Shown here piece after piece: positions 27,993 through 37,138 of a stretch of DNA of 64,000 nucleotides. The first letter of the stretch is position 1, and each line of letters opens with the position of its first letter. The stretch comes from Opitutus sp. GAS368 (GTDB taxonomy: Bacteria > Verrucomicrobiota > Verrucomicrobiia > Opitutales > Opitutaceae): contig CAMDOF010000002.1 in the NCBI GenBank assembly GCA_945903465.1, forward strand, positions 1-64,000, read 5' to 3'. Below the pieces are notes generated by a model. It worked only from the letters and a program-made list of their open reading frames with translations. It did no database searches and was not told where the DNA came from. The translations under genes and the position numbers were made by a program.

Positions 27993-29960
27993 GTGCGCAC
28001 CAAAGTCACGCTTGTACTGATTTTCCTCAACGTCGCGCTGTTCTTTTTCATCTTTAAGTTCGAGCGCCACTGGCGCATCGAGGCCCAGTCTCTCGAGACC
28101 CGTCGACGCGTTCTCGGTCCCGAGGCCTCCGATATCCGATCCGTCCAAGTCACCAGCGCCGACCCCAGCGGTTCGTTCCTGCTCGTCCGGCAAAGAGATA
28201 CGTGGTCCCTCCGCCAACCCCTCGACTGGCCAGCCAACCCCCACGCCGCCAGCGCAATCGTCAACGAGCTCCAACTGCTCGAACACGAGGCGAGCTTCCG
28301 CGTCGCCGATCTTTCTAAAAACAGCCAATCGCTCGCCGACTTCGGACTCGATCATCCAAAAATCACCGTCACTTTTTCATCGACCGCTCCCGCCGCGCTC
28401 GGCGCACTCCCAGCATCAGGCACTTCCTTAAAAATTGGGGACGCCACCAAAGACGGCAAACGACTCTATATTTTATCCGCCAACGGTGAACGTGTCCATG
28501 TCGTGAAGCGCGGCCTACTCGACACTCTGACCACCCCGCTTGAACAGATTCGGGCCGATACGCTCCTCTCAGTCCGCGTCTTCGAAGCACGCTCACTCAT
28601 TATCCAAACGACCGCGGACGCCACTCGCTCCAACCTCGGCCTACGCGTCCGGATCCGGCGCGATGGCACCCGGTGGACTTTCGACGCTCCCATTACCGCG
28701 CGCGCCAGCAAGACCGCGATCGAGCTCACCCTGAACGAACTCAACGCGCTCCACGCCAAATCATTTCCAGCCACGCCCAACGGCGCCCTGCCCTCGGGGA
28801 CCTCCACCCTTAAGATAACCATCGAGGGCAACGGCCGGCAGGAAATTCTCTACCTCGGGGACGCGGTTAACCCAAGCGCGGCTTCTTCGATGCCTTCCTC
28901 CAACGAATTTTACGCGCAGCTCGAGGGGCGTAATGCACTCTTCACCGTCATCGTCCCCCTCCCGCTCATCACCGCCTTGCGCAACGCTCAGGAAACTCTC
29001 CGCGAAAAACGGCTCCTCGACTTTGAAATTAGCGGCGTCACCGCCGTCACCCTCGCTGCGCCCGTCCAGCCCAACCTCGCCCCACTCACTTTACAACGCC
29101 TCGAACCTTCCGCTGGCCAACTCACCACCACCCCTTCTTGGCAGATCATCCGGCGCAGTGAAAACGCCGCCCCCGGTGCCCAAACGCTGCCGGCCGATCG
29201 CGCCTCCGTGCAACGCCTGCTCGAACTCTTAAGCCTTCTCTCTGCCCAAAAATTCACGAGTGATGCGCCGACCAGTGCTGACTTGGAGGAGTGGGGCTTC
29301 AACCGGCCCGCTCGTGAAATCACGCTTACGGCGCTCGGCCTGACCGCGCCGGTGATCCTCCGCCTCGGCACCGACGTGGCAAAAAACGTCTACGCCCGAA
29401 TCGGCACGCAATCCGACGCGGGGACCTCGATTTATCAGGTCCCGGCCGAAATCCTCACCGAGCTGACGATTACGGCATCCGCTTGGCGCGATCGCGCCAT
29501 CGCCGAACCCCTGCCCCCCACGACCCACATCTCTCACCTGCGCCTGAGCGAAGTGGAAAGCAAGAAAGAGCTCCTCGCCACGACCGCCGATGCCACTCTT
29601 GCCGCCACCGGCGTGGTGCGGGATCCGGCAGCGATCCGGACAATCCTCGGCGCCCTGCGGACGCTGCGCGCACGCGAGTTTGTCGCCGGTGGGTTTACCG
29701 ATCGAGTCGCCGGGGCAGGCGAAGATCGCCCCTGGTTTTACCTCCTTGAAGCGACGCTTACAACCGCCGGTTTAACCAACGCCGCCCCGGCCAATATCCT
29801 CAAACTATACCTCACGGAAAGACTCGGCGGGAACCAGCAGTTCGGTGGTATCAAGGAACTCGATACCGTATTTTCGCTTGAACAACCACTCATTGATGCA
29901 TTGTGGGCAGCCGTCTATGGTCCCCGTGATCTCGGACCGCGCCGCGAACCGCAGAAATAA
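27993..29960 (+). CDS. DUF4340 domain protein
   Basis: The 655-residue protein begins at a GTG with MRTKVTLVLIFLNVALFFFIFKFERHW, an uncleaved membrane anchor, and continues as a large extracytoplasmic protein. Repeated beta-rich modules fit DUF4340 domains: SIQ-type strands followed by W.L..P..W and D..I..L...L (residues about 45-115, 360-450 and 480-560). Such proteins regularly follow the GldA/F/G-type transporter genes. The reaction is unknown; a structural or sensing role at the periplasmic face of the transporter is an inference. It follows the GldG-like gene by 111 bases, with a poly-T stretch that does not form a clear terminator. Confidence 0.85.
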   Translation: MRTKVTLVLIFLNVALFFFIFKFERHWRIEAQSLETRRRVLGPEASDIRSVQVTSADPSGSFLLVRQRDTWSLRQPLDWPANPHAASAIVNELQLLEHEASFRVADLSKNSQSLADFGLDHPKITVTFSSTAPAALGALPASGTSLKIGDATKDGKRLYILSANGERVHVVKRGLLDTLTTPLEQIRADTLLSVRVFEARSLIIQTTADATRSNLGLRVRIRRDGTRWTFDAPITARASKTAIELTLNELNALHAKSFPATPNGALPSGTSTLKITIEGNGRQEILYLGDAVNPSAASSMPSSNEFYAQLEGRNALFTVIVPLPLITALRNAQETLREKRLLDFEISGVTAVTLAAPVQPNLAPLTLQRLEPSAGQLTTTPSWQIIRRSENAAPGAQTLPADRASVQRLLELLSLLSAQKFTSDAPTSADLEEWGFNRPAREITLTALGLTAPVILRLGTDVAKNVYARIGTQSDAGTSIYQVPAEILTELTITASAWRDRAIAEPLPPTTHISHLRLSEVESKKELLATTADATLAATGVVRDPAAIRTILGALRTLRAREFVAGGFTDRVAGAGEDRPWFYLLEATLTTAGLTNAAPANILKLYLTERLGGNQQFGGIKELDTVFSLEQPLIDALWAAVYGPRDLGPRREPQK

Positions 29961-30007
29961 TTCTGCGCTTAAAACGACGGCGAACGGAGCCCGCGACTGA
30001 TCACAAA

Positions 30008-32848
30008 ATGAGCCCGCCAGCGAAGTTCATCCGTGGCGCCCTCGGCCTGCTCACCGGCGGGGTATTCTCCATCATCCTTTGGACGCTCTGGCTGGGGCTG
30101 GCACTCCTCCTCGCTGGCCTCATTTACATTCTCACATCCAACGAACTGGCCATCCCCCAGTTCGGTTTGAGAAAACTGGAGAGGTGGCTGGCCGAGACTG
30201 GTGTCAAGGCCACCTTCGGGCGCACGTCGTTTGATCCCACCGGTCGCCTGCTCATCGAAGATGCCCGCATCTTTCTGCCGAACTCCACTGAACCGGTCGT
30301 TGTCGCCCGCACCCTTTTCATCCGCTTTGATGCAAGGTCCCTTTTAAATGGTCGCTTCGTGCCCCAAGAAATCAGCTTGAGCGGCGCCTCGGCCTTCGTG
30401 CCAAGTATGCTTTCAGGCAGCGGCCAGCCTGAGGAATTTATCCGCAGTTTGCATGTCACTCTGCACATAACCGCGGAGGTCGCGCACCTCGTTCAGTTAA
30501 ACGCCCGCATCGCCGGCGCCAACCTCAGCGCATCAGGACAGCTGCCGCTTACGATCGGCACGGGCCAGGCACCTTTGGGCGAAATAATGGCGATCCTCGT
30601 GCGGGGCTTCCCGACAATTTGCCGACAAGCGATGGACCTAGCAGCGGTCCTCGCGCCCATCGAAGAACCCACCGTTGAGCTCACGCTCCTCCCTCCCGTG
30701 CTCGGGGTCCAGAACCTGCGCGTCACCGTGCTCAGCCGTGAAGTCAATCTTCCCCCGAATTTCGAAGGTAAAATCGCCAAAGTCCGCGCCACCACGGAGG
30801 TGCGCCTCACCAACGCCGACCAACCCGCGGTCATCTCCATCACGGCAGAGGATCTTTGGCTAGGATCGGCCACTCAGGTCCACGGGATCACCGCGCTCGC
30901 CTTTGGCCGCTGGAACTTTGCCACTGCCACGTCCCCTCTCGACCTGCGCGAGTTAGCGATCACGGCTGAAACCAGCCGTTTCGAAGACTTCACGGCGAAG
31001 GCATCGTCCGCGCAAATCTACCCGCTGCCAGGCTCGCGGCTGGCTGCTACCATCGTGGCCGGATTACTTGACTCGCGTCTCGCTCTGAATGCCGAGGCCG
31101 ACCTCGCCACCCGCAGTGCGCGCATTCGCTTCTCCGGAGAAATCGCCCCCACCGTGCTGGCTAATATAAGCCGCCGCGCGGGCACCGACGTCCGCCGATT
31201 TTACGACTTTGAAACACTTTCCGCCGAGAGCGCAGAGGTAACTTTAAGCGCCGGATGGAAATTCGCCCAGCTCACTGCTCGGATCCGGGTTCCCCGCATG
31301 CGATCGTACGGACTCGCGATGGAAGACGGCCGCGTTCGCGTCGAATTGTCTCCGCAACGCTTTTACGCTCAAGAAGCCTTTGCCCGCGTCGGCCAGAACT
31401 CGGCGCAAGGCACCTACGAGCACGACCTCACCACCCACCAGTATCGTTTTCTCTTGGACGGCAAACTGCGCCCTCTCGACATTTCCCCTTGGTTCCGGGA
31501 ATGGTGGCCGAATTTCTTCAAACAACTGGAATTTCCGCTCGCCCCCCCCGAGGCCAGCGTCGATGTCTCCGGGTCGTGGCGCACCCCCGCTGAAACCAGT
31601 GTATTTATTTTTGCGGATACCCTGAAGCCCATCATGCGCGGTACCCGCTTCGAGCAGGTGCGCGTGCGGCTTTTCATTCGCCCGGCATTTTATGACGGGC
31701 TCGAAGTCTTCGCCACCCGCGGCGAAGGTTCCGCCCGCGGCACTTTTCGTTTGACGGCTTTGCCCAATAGCAACAAATGGCAGAAACTTGAGATTGGGCT
31801 TACCTCGAACGTGGATTTGGAGAGCATCCGCGAAACCCTCGGCCCAAAGCTCTCAGCGCCGCTCGCCGCGATCAGCTACGCCGGCCAGCCTGAGGTAAAA
31901 TTTCAAGGAACTTTTTTTGGTCCGGCCGCACCCGCTGGGAGCAGGGAGCACCTGCGGATTGAAGCGCGCAGCGTCGGCGATTTCCGCCTATACCAATTTC
32001 CCATCGAAGATGTCTCGTTTATCGCGACGATTGATGGCGACTCCATCGCGGTCGATGATATCGGGGCAACCTTCGCCGGAGGCACCGCCAACGGCCACGC
32101 GCGCCTCGAGGGGACCGGAGATCAACGCAGCCTCGGGTTCGACCTCTCGCTGCAAAACGCTAGCCTCGGCCAGGCCGCGCAAAAGCTGCAAGAATTTTTC
32201 GCGCTGCGCGCCGGGCGCCCCGCCAGCCCTCCGAGGGAATTTATCCATCAAAAAGCCAACGTTCGGCTCGATCTCGCGGCCTCGGCTGAGGGTCGGGCGA
32301 GCGCACCACTGAGTTTTCACGGAGAGGGCAACGCCTCGCTCCGCGGCCCAGAAATCGGTGAGGTCCCCCTACTTGGGCAACTGTCCGAATTATTGAAATT
32401 CACCGCTTTGCGCTTCAACGAGGCGCGCGGTAATTTTAAGATTAATGAAACGAAACTCCATTTCTCGCAGCTCGAAATACGCGGCGCGAACTCGGCGATC
32501 GAGATGAATGGTGACTACGCGCTCGACCGGAGCGAATTAGATTTTAGCGCAAAAATATTCCCGTTTCACGAGAGTGATAGCCTGCTGAAAACAGTCGTCG
32601 GAGCTGTGCTCACCCCGTTCTCAAACGCCTTCGAGGTAAGATTGACGGGCCCCCTGGAGGCGCCCCAGTGGGCCTTTGTGCTCAGCCCCAGCCAGCTCCT
32701 CAAAGGCTTAATCGAAGGAGAGGGATCGCCAGATAAAAAACCGGATCCGATGATCGGATCTAGCTCGAGCGCCGCGCCCGCGAGCACGCCGACCGCGATC
32801 GCGGCGCCGTCCTTCGGGCCGGCCCCACGTGCCCCCGTCGCGCCCTGA
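30008..32848 (+). CDS. Large AsmA-like envelope protein
   Basis: The 946-residue protein has a single N-terminal membrane helix (about residues 15-42, GGVFSIILWTLWLGLALLLAGL) and a long extracytoplasmic beta-rich region. The layout (membrane anchor, RPLGLRKLERWLAETGVKATFGRTSFDPTGRLLIEDARIF-like opening, many Leu/Ile-alternating strands, and a C-terminal FNEARGNFKINETKLHFSQLEI... region near 790-850) matches AsmA/TamB/DUF3971-type bridge proteins, thought to move phospholipid between the membranes. The proline/alanine tail (about 915-946) is low complexity. It follows the DUF4340 gene by 47 bases, so it may belong to the same operon. The molecular function here is an inference from fold class. 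Confidence 0.8.
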   Translation: MSPPAKFIRGALGLLTGGVFSIILWTLWLGLALLLAGLIYILTSNELAIPQFGLRKLERWLAETGVKATFGRTSFDPTGRLLIEDARIFLPNSTEPVVVARTLFIRFDARSLLNGRFVPQEISLSGASAFVPSMLSGSGQPEEFIRSLHVTLHITAEVAHLVQLNARIAGANLSASGQLPLTIGTGQAPLGEIMAILVRGFPTICRQAMDLAAVLAPIEEPTVELTLLPPVLGVQNLRVTVLSREVNLPPNFEGKIAKVRATTEVRLTNADQPAVISITAEDLWLGSATQVHGITALAFGRWNFATATSPLDLRELAITAETSRFEDFTAKASSAQIYPLPGSRLAATIVAGLLDSRLALNAEADLATRSARIRFSGEIAPTVLANISRRAGTDVRRFYDFETLSAESAEVTLSAGWKFAQLTARIRVPRMRSYGLAMEDGRVRVELSPQRFYAQEAFARVGQNSAQGTYEHDLTTHQYRFLLDGKLRPLDISPWFREWWPNFFKQLEFPLAPPEASVDVSGSWRTPAETSVFIFADTLKPIMRGTRFEQVRVRLFIRPAFYDGLEVFATRGEGSARGTFRLTALPNSNKWQKLEIGLTSNVDLESIRETLGPKLSAPLAAISYAGQPEVKFQGTFFGPAAPAGSREHLRIEARSVGDFRLYQFPIEDVSFIATIDGDSIAVDDIGATFAGGTANGHARLEGTGDQRSLGFDLSLQNASLGQAAQKLQEFFALRAGRPASPPREFIHQKANVRLDLAASAEGRASAPLSFHGEGNASLRGPEIGEVPLLGQLSELLKFTALRFNEARGNFKINETKLHFSQLEIRGANSAIEMNGDYALDRSELDFSAKIFPFHESDSLLKTVVGAVLTPFSNAFEVRLTGPLEAPQWAFVLSPSQLLKGLIEGEGSPDKKPDPMIGSSSSAAPASTPTAIAAPSFGPAPRAPVAP

Positions 32849-33020
32849 CGGGTGCAGCGCGAACTCTGGTCGGTCCCGATCCAAGCACTTGCTTCGAGGC
32901 CGACGCGCCTAACCGACTGAGCCAAGTGCCACTGGTCCCTCGCCAGCCGCCCTGATAAAAACTAAGCGGGAAACGAATTGCCGAGGAGTCCCCAAGTGTT
33001 TCAGATCACCTTCACTTTTG

Positions 33021-36000
33021 ATGTCGTCATTGCCCAAACTAACCAATTTGCAATGGCTCGAACGAACCGGCATTTTTTTAGCGGCCGCGCTCATCGGGGT
33101 TAGTGGTCTGAACTTGGCAGGCCGGATACTGCGCCTGCAGGATCTCTTACCACCGTTTGCCGGGCTTCCCGCCCTCGAGTTTAATGCGGCGCTCGGCTTT
33201 CTTCTCATCGGGATGACGGCTCTGGCACTTGAACTCAACCGACCCCGATTTGCTCCGCTCGGTCTCTTGCCCGCTGCGATCGGCGGACTCTCGCTCATCC
33301 AAGATATCCTCCAGCGAGATTTTTTAATCGATGAACTGTTGGTTCGTGATCGGCTCCAAGCGCACGCTGAACATCCAGGAAGGATGGCCGCCATCGTTGC
33401 AGTTTGGTTGCTCGTCGCTGGCACCACGCTCGTCCTCTGGTCGCCGCGGGCCGACTTCCCCGCGCGCCTTTTCATCAAGTCGATCATTGGCACGCTCCTC
33501 GCCTCCGCCGGGTTCGCTACTCTCCTCGGCTACGCTGCCGAACTGCCCTTTGTATACGCGTGGGGCTCGGTTCCCGCCAGCTCGCCCGTCGCCGCTATTT
33601 TAATTATTCTGAGCGGCGCGCTCATCCTCTTGCGGGCTTGGCGTACCGCCATCCTCACAACTGGCTCTAGCCCCGATTGGTCGCCCGTTCCCGCCATCGT
33701 GGGCGGAATCGCGTGCACACTCTTAACCTGGCACGGAATTACGGAACGCGAAAACAACAGCGTTGCGCAGACAACGCTCGCCCAGGTCGAAAACGTTGCG
33801 GTAGAAATCAAAGCCACGCTCGACCAACAGATGAGCGAGATCGAACGTTTGTTCGCTCGCCCTTGGGGCGATCAGGCCGAAAATAATTTCACCGCTTGGG
33901 CGGCGGATGTCGCCGCGCACAACCACGGCACCACCACCGGCTACGCAAGCGCCACCACGCTTGGCTGCCTCGGATATTATTTCGTAGATATTTCGCGGCG
34001 CACGGTGTGGGTCCAGCCTGATAAGCCCGACGCGAACCCGCTGTATTTTGATCACGCCGCCGTGACCGAGCGGAATGCCGCACTCAACCAAGCCCGGCTC
34101 GCGCGAGGTCCCGTGATTTCCCAGACAATTTCGGTCGACGGAAATTTTTCCAACCAGCCCCCCCGACTCGGATTTGCGATCTATGTGCCCGTCATTCGGA
34201 GCGGGCGTCTGGCCGGATTTGTGGCGGCCGAGTATGCGTACCGCACTTTCTTCCAGGCCCTTCTCAGGCAATTAAAAATCGAACCGGATTACCACGTCGC
34301 GATTTCTATCGGGGGCCTGCCGGTACTGGGACCAAGCCCCCAGGCGAAGTCGGCGGCCCCGGCATACTTGAGTGAGAAATCCCTCACGATTGCCGATCGG
34401 CGCGTGCGCCTCAGTTTGGCCCCGAGTACGGCAAGCTTGCGCAAAAACCAGACCCGCCTGCCTGAGTTTACTCTCGCCGCCGGTTTGAGTCTCACCCTCC
34501 TTGTCAGCCTCACCCTCCATCTCGCGCGGCGGGCGCGGTCGGGCCAAAGAGCCGCGGAGCTATCGCATAAAAAACTTTCGGTCGAAAACGAAGAACGCCG
34601 CCGGATCGAGGCCCGTCTTAAAATTTCCGACGAGCGTCTTCGGCTCGCCCTCGACTCCACGCAGATCGGCATCTTCGAGTGGAACGTGCCCTCTGGCTAT
34701 ATCTACTATAGCCCCGGCCTTTGGGCCATGCTCGGCTATGACTCTACGCGTATGCCGACCACCGTCGAGGCTTGGCAGATCCTCATTTATCCCGAAGACC
34801 TCCCCCTTTACCGCCGTCGAACCGAGACTCAGCTGCACGGGACCGCTTCGTTCATCGAACCCGAATACCGCGTTCGCGCCAGCAATGGCGACTGGCGCTG
34901 GGTCTACACGCGCTCCAAAACAGTTGCCACCACCCCCGATGGCCGCCCCGCCCGCATCATCGGTACGGTTCAAGATATCACCGCTCGCCGCGAAGCCGAA
35001 TTCGCCTTGCGCGAAAGCCAAACCGAAGCACGCAAACTGTCCCTCGTCGCCGCCAAGACCGATAACCCTGTCTTCATCGGCGCTCCCGATGGAAAAATCG
35101 AATGGGCCAACGAAGCGTTCTGCCGCGTCATGGAGTATCGGCTCGACGAAGTCATTGGTCGGAACCCCGCGCAATTCGTAATCGGCCCAGCCACTAACCT
35201 CCGCACCTTAGTCCGTGTTCGCGCCGCCATGCGCAACGGACAAGGCATCAGCACCGACATCCTCAGTTATTCAAAGTCGGGTCGCAAATATCACCTCCAA
35301 GTCGAGGCGCAGCCCATCCGCAACACCAACGCCGAAGTCGAATACTATATCGCCGTCGCCACCGACATCACCGCACGCGTCGAAACCGAACTCCAGCTCC
35401 GCCGTGCCAAAACGGAAGCCGACGAAGCCTCCCGCGCCAAAAGCGAATTCCTTGCCTCGATGTCACACGAAATCCGCACACCCATGAACGGGGTTATCGG
35501 CATGACGAGCCTGCTCATGGAGACCCCGCTTAATATCGAACAACGCGACTTAGTCAGCACCATCCGCAACTCCGGCGACGCCCTCCTCACGGTCATCAAC
35601 GATATTCTCGACTTTTCTAAAATCGAATCCGGCAAGATGGAACTTGAGAAGGTCTCGTTCGAACTTTCCCTCTGTATCGAGGAGGCGCTCGATATCTTTG
35701 CCGTCCAAGCGGCGACAAAAAAATTAGAGGTCGGCTACCAAATTGCCAGCGATGTCCCCGCTTGGATCGTCAGCGACATCACCCGCCTCCGCCAAATCAT
35801 CGTCAACCTCGTCAACAACGGGATAAAATTTACCCCCACTGGCGGTGTCTCGGTGGAAGTCCGCCGGATCGTGCGCCCGCCCCAACTCCTCCGCGGTCTG
35901 ACCACCCGCCTCGGTCCCACCGATCCGGTGATTCTCGAATTCACCGTTCGAGATACCGGTATCGGTATTCCCGCGAGCCGCATTGACCGCCTGTTCAAAG

Positions 36001-37022
36001 CATTCAGCCAAGTCGACTCATCGATCACTCGGAAATACGGAGGCACCGGTCTCGGCCTCGCGATTTGCCAACGTTTTTGCGTGTTACTGGGCGGGGCGAT
36101 TCGCGTCGAGAGCGCCGTTGGTCAAGGATCCGCTTTCATCTTCACGATCCAAACGGAAAAAGCCGCTGACGGGACGGCCTCGCGTCTTCCCAGTATACCC
36201 CGAAAACTCGCCGGCGGCTTGGTGCTTTGTATCGAAAAAAATCTGGTCACTCAAATCCGCCTAAGCACCATTTTCGATCGCTGGAAACTCGAGTGCGCCG
36301 TCGTTCCCGACGTACCGGCGGCCTTGGCCCTCCTGCCTAAACTTACCCGCTCACCTGCGCTTTTGATCATGGATTCCGGCCAATCGGACGACTCTTCCGC
36401 ACTTGATGCCCTCACCGTCCTAACCTGTCCCCGCATGTTACTTTGCCCTCTCGGACATACTCCCGCTTTCCGCGCTGGCGCCCCCCTGACCGCCAGCACA
36501 TCCAAGCCCATCCGCACGAGCTCACTCATTCACGGCATCATCAGTTTGTTCCACACGACCGTTCGATCAGACATCGATCCAATCTTCACGAAGGAGCCGT
36601 TGCTGGGAGAGGAAATCCCGCTCGAGGTCCTGCTCGCCGAGGACAATCCCGTCAACCAAAAGGTCGCGCTCCGTTTCCTGCAACGTCTCGGCTATCGCGC
36701 TGATGCGGTAACCAATGGGTTGGCGGTCGTGAGCGCACTCCAAAGTCGTCACTACGATCTCGTGCTCATGGACGTGCAAATGCCCGAGATCGACGGCTAC
36801 GAGGCCACCCGTCAAATCCGCGCCCGCCTCCCCGCCAAACGCCAACCGATCATCATCGCCCTGACCGCCAATGCCATGCAAGGCGATCGCCAACTCGCCG
36901 TGAACGCCGGCATGAACGACTACATTTCGAAGCCCGTCAAGATACCCGAAATCGAGGCCGCCATCCGCCGACATTTCAGCAAAACATCGACTAGCGCTCC
37001 TCCCCAAGTGCTCAAAACTTAA
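33021..37022 (+). CDS. Hybrid sensor histidine kinase/response regulator
   Basis: The 1333-residue membrane protein senses outside signals and controls a phosphorelay. Order of parts: several N-terminal membrane helices (about 15-215), a CHASE-like periplasmic sensor (about 240-460), a further helix (about 485), two PAS domains (about 540-670 and 680-790), a HisKA dimerisation domain with phospho-acceptor H816 in SMSHEIRTPMNG, a HATPase (N-box NLVNNGIKFT, G-boxes DTGIGIP and GTGLGLAI), a weak pseudo-receiver (about 1070-1180) and a true receiver with phospho-acceptor D1251 in LVLMDVQMP and the SKPV lysine. The ATG at 33021 is preferred to the TTG one codon earlier. It lies 170 bases after the AsmA-like gene, so co-transcription is uncertain. 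Cognate output is unknown. Confidence 0.9.
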   Translation: MSSLPKLTNLQWLERTGIFLAAALIGVSGLNLAGRILRLQDLLPPFAGLPALEFNAALGFLLIGMTALALELNRPRFAPLGLLPAAIGGLSLIQDILQRDFLIDELLVRDRLQAHAEHPGRMAAIVAVWLLVAGTTLVLWSPRADFPARLFIKSIIGTLLASAGFATLLGYAAELPFVYAWGSVPASSPVAAILIILSGALILLRAWRTAILTTGSSPDWSPVPAIVGGIACTLLTWHGITERENNSVAQTTLAQVENVAVEIKATLDQQMSEIERLFARPWGDQAENNFTAWAADVAAHNHGTTTGYASATTLGCLGYYFVDISRRTVWVQPDKPDANPLYFDHAAVTERNAALNQARLARGPVISQTISVDGNFSNQPPRLGFAIYVPVIRSGRLAGFVAAEYAYRTFFQALLRQLKIEPDYHVAISIGGLPVLGPSPQAKSAAPAYLSEKSLTIADRRVRLSLAPSTASLRKNQTRLPEFTLAAGLSLTLLVSLTLHLARRARSGQRAAELSHKKLSVENEERRRIEARLKISDERLRLALDSTQIGIFEWNVPSGYIYYSPGLWAMLGYDSTRMPTTVEAWQILIYPEDLPLYRRRTETQLHGTASFIEPEYRVRASNGDWRWVYTRSKTVATTPDGRPARIIGTVQDITARREAEFALRESQTEARKLSLVAAKTDNPVFIGAPDGKIEWANEAFCRVMEYRLDEVIGRNPAQFVIGPATNLRTLVRVRAAMRNGQGISTDILSYSKSGRKYHLQVEAQPIRNTNAEVEYYIAVATDITARVETELQLRRAKTEADEASRAKSEFLASMSHEIRTPMNGVIGMTSLLMETPLNIEQRDLVSTIRNSGDALLTVINDILDFSKIESGKMELEKVSFELSLCIEEALDIFAVQAATKKLEVGYQIASDVPAWIVSDITRLRQIIVNLVNNGIKFTPTGGVSVEVRRIVRPPQLLRGLTTRLGPTDPVILEFTVRDTGIGIPASRIDRLFKAFSQVDSSITRKYGGTGLGLAICQRFCVLLGGAIRVESAVGQGSAFIFTIQTEKAADGTASRLPSIPRKLAGGLVLCIEKNLVTQIRLSTIFDRWKLECAVVPDVPAALALLPKLTRSPALLIMDSGQSDDSSALDALTVLTCPRMLLCPLGHTPAFRAGAPLTASTSKPIRTSSLIHGIISLFHTTVRSDIDPIFTKEPLLGEEIPLEVLLAEDNPVNQKVALRFLQRLGYRADAVTNGLAVVSALQSRHYDLVLMDVQMPEIDGYEATRQIRARLPAKRQPIIIALTANAMQGDRQLAVNAGMNDYISKPVKIPEIEAAIRRHFSKTSTSAPPQVLKT

Positions 37023-37138
37023 GGTCACCCGCCGCGAAAGCCCCTTGGCCGCAAAGGCCAACGCCCACCGACGCCCGCAACCGGCGGGCCGCGGAAGGTT
37101 CAAAAATTCCCATGAACGAAAAATCTTCCGCCGCGCCT

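Noticed and set aside
32865-32950. tRNA-like stretch on the minus strand (contains GGCTCAGTCGGTTAG)
   Set aside because: It has a D-arm-like string, but the T-loop lacks the conserved TTCRA pattern, acceptor ends do not pair and no anticodon stem forms. Covariance scoring (tRNAscan-SE) would decide.
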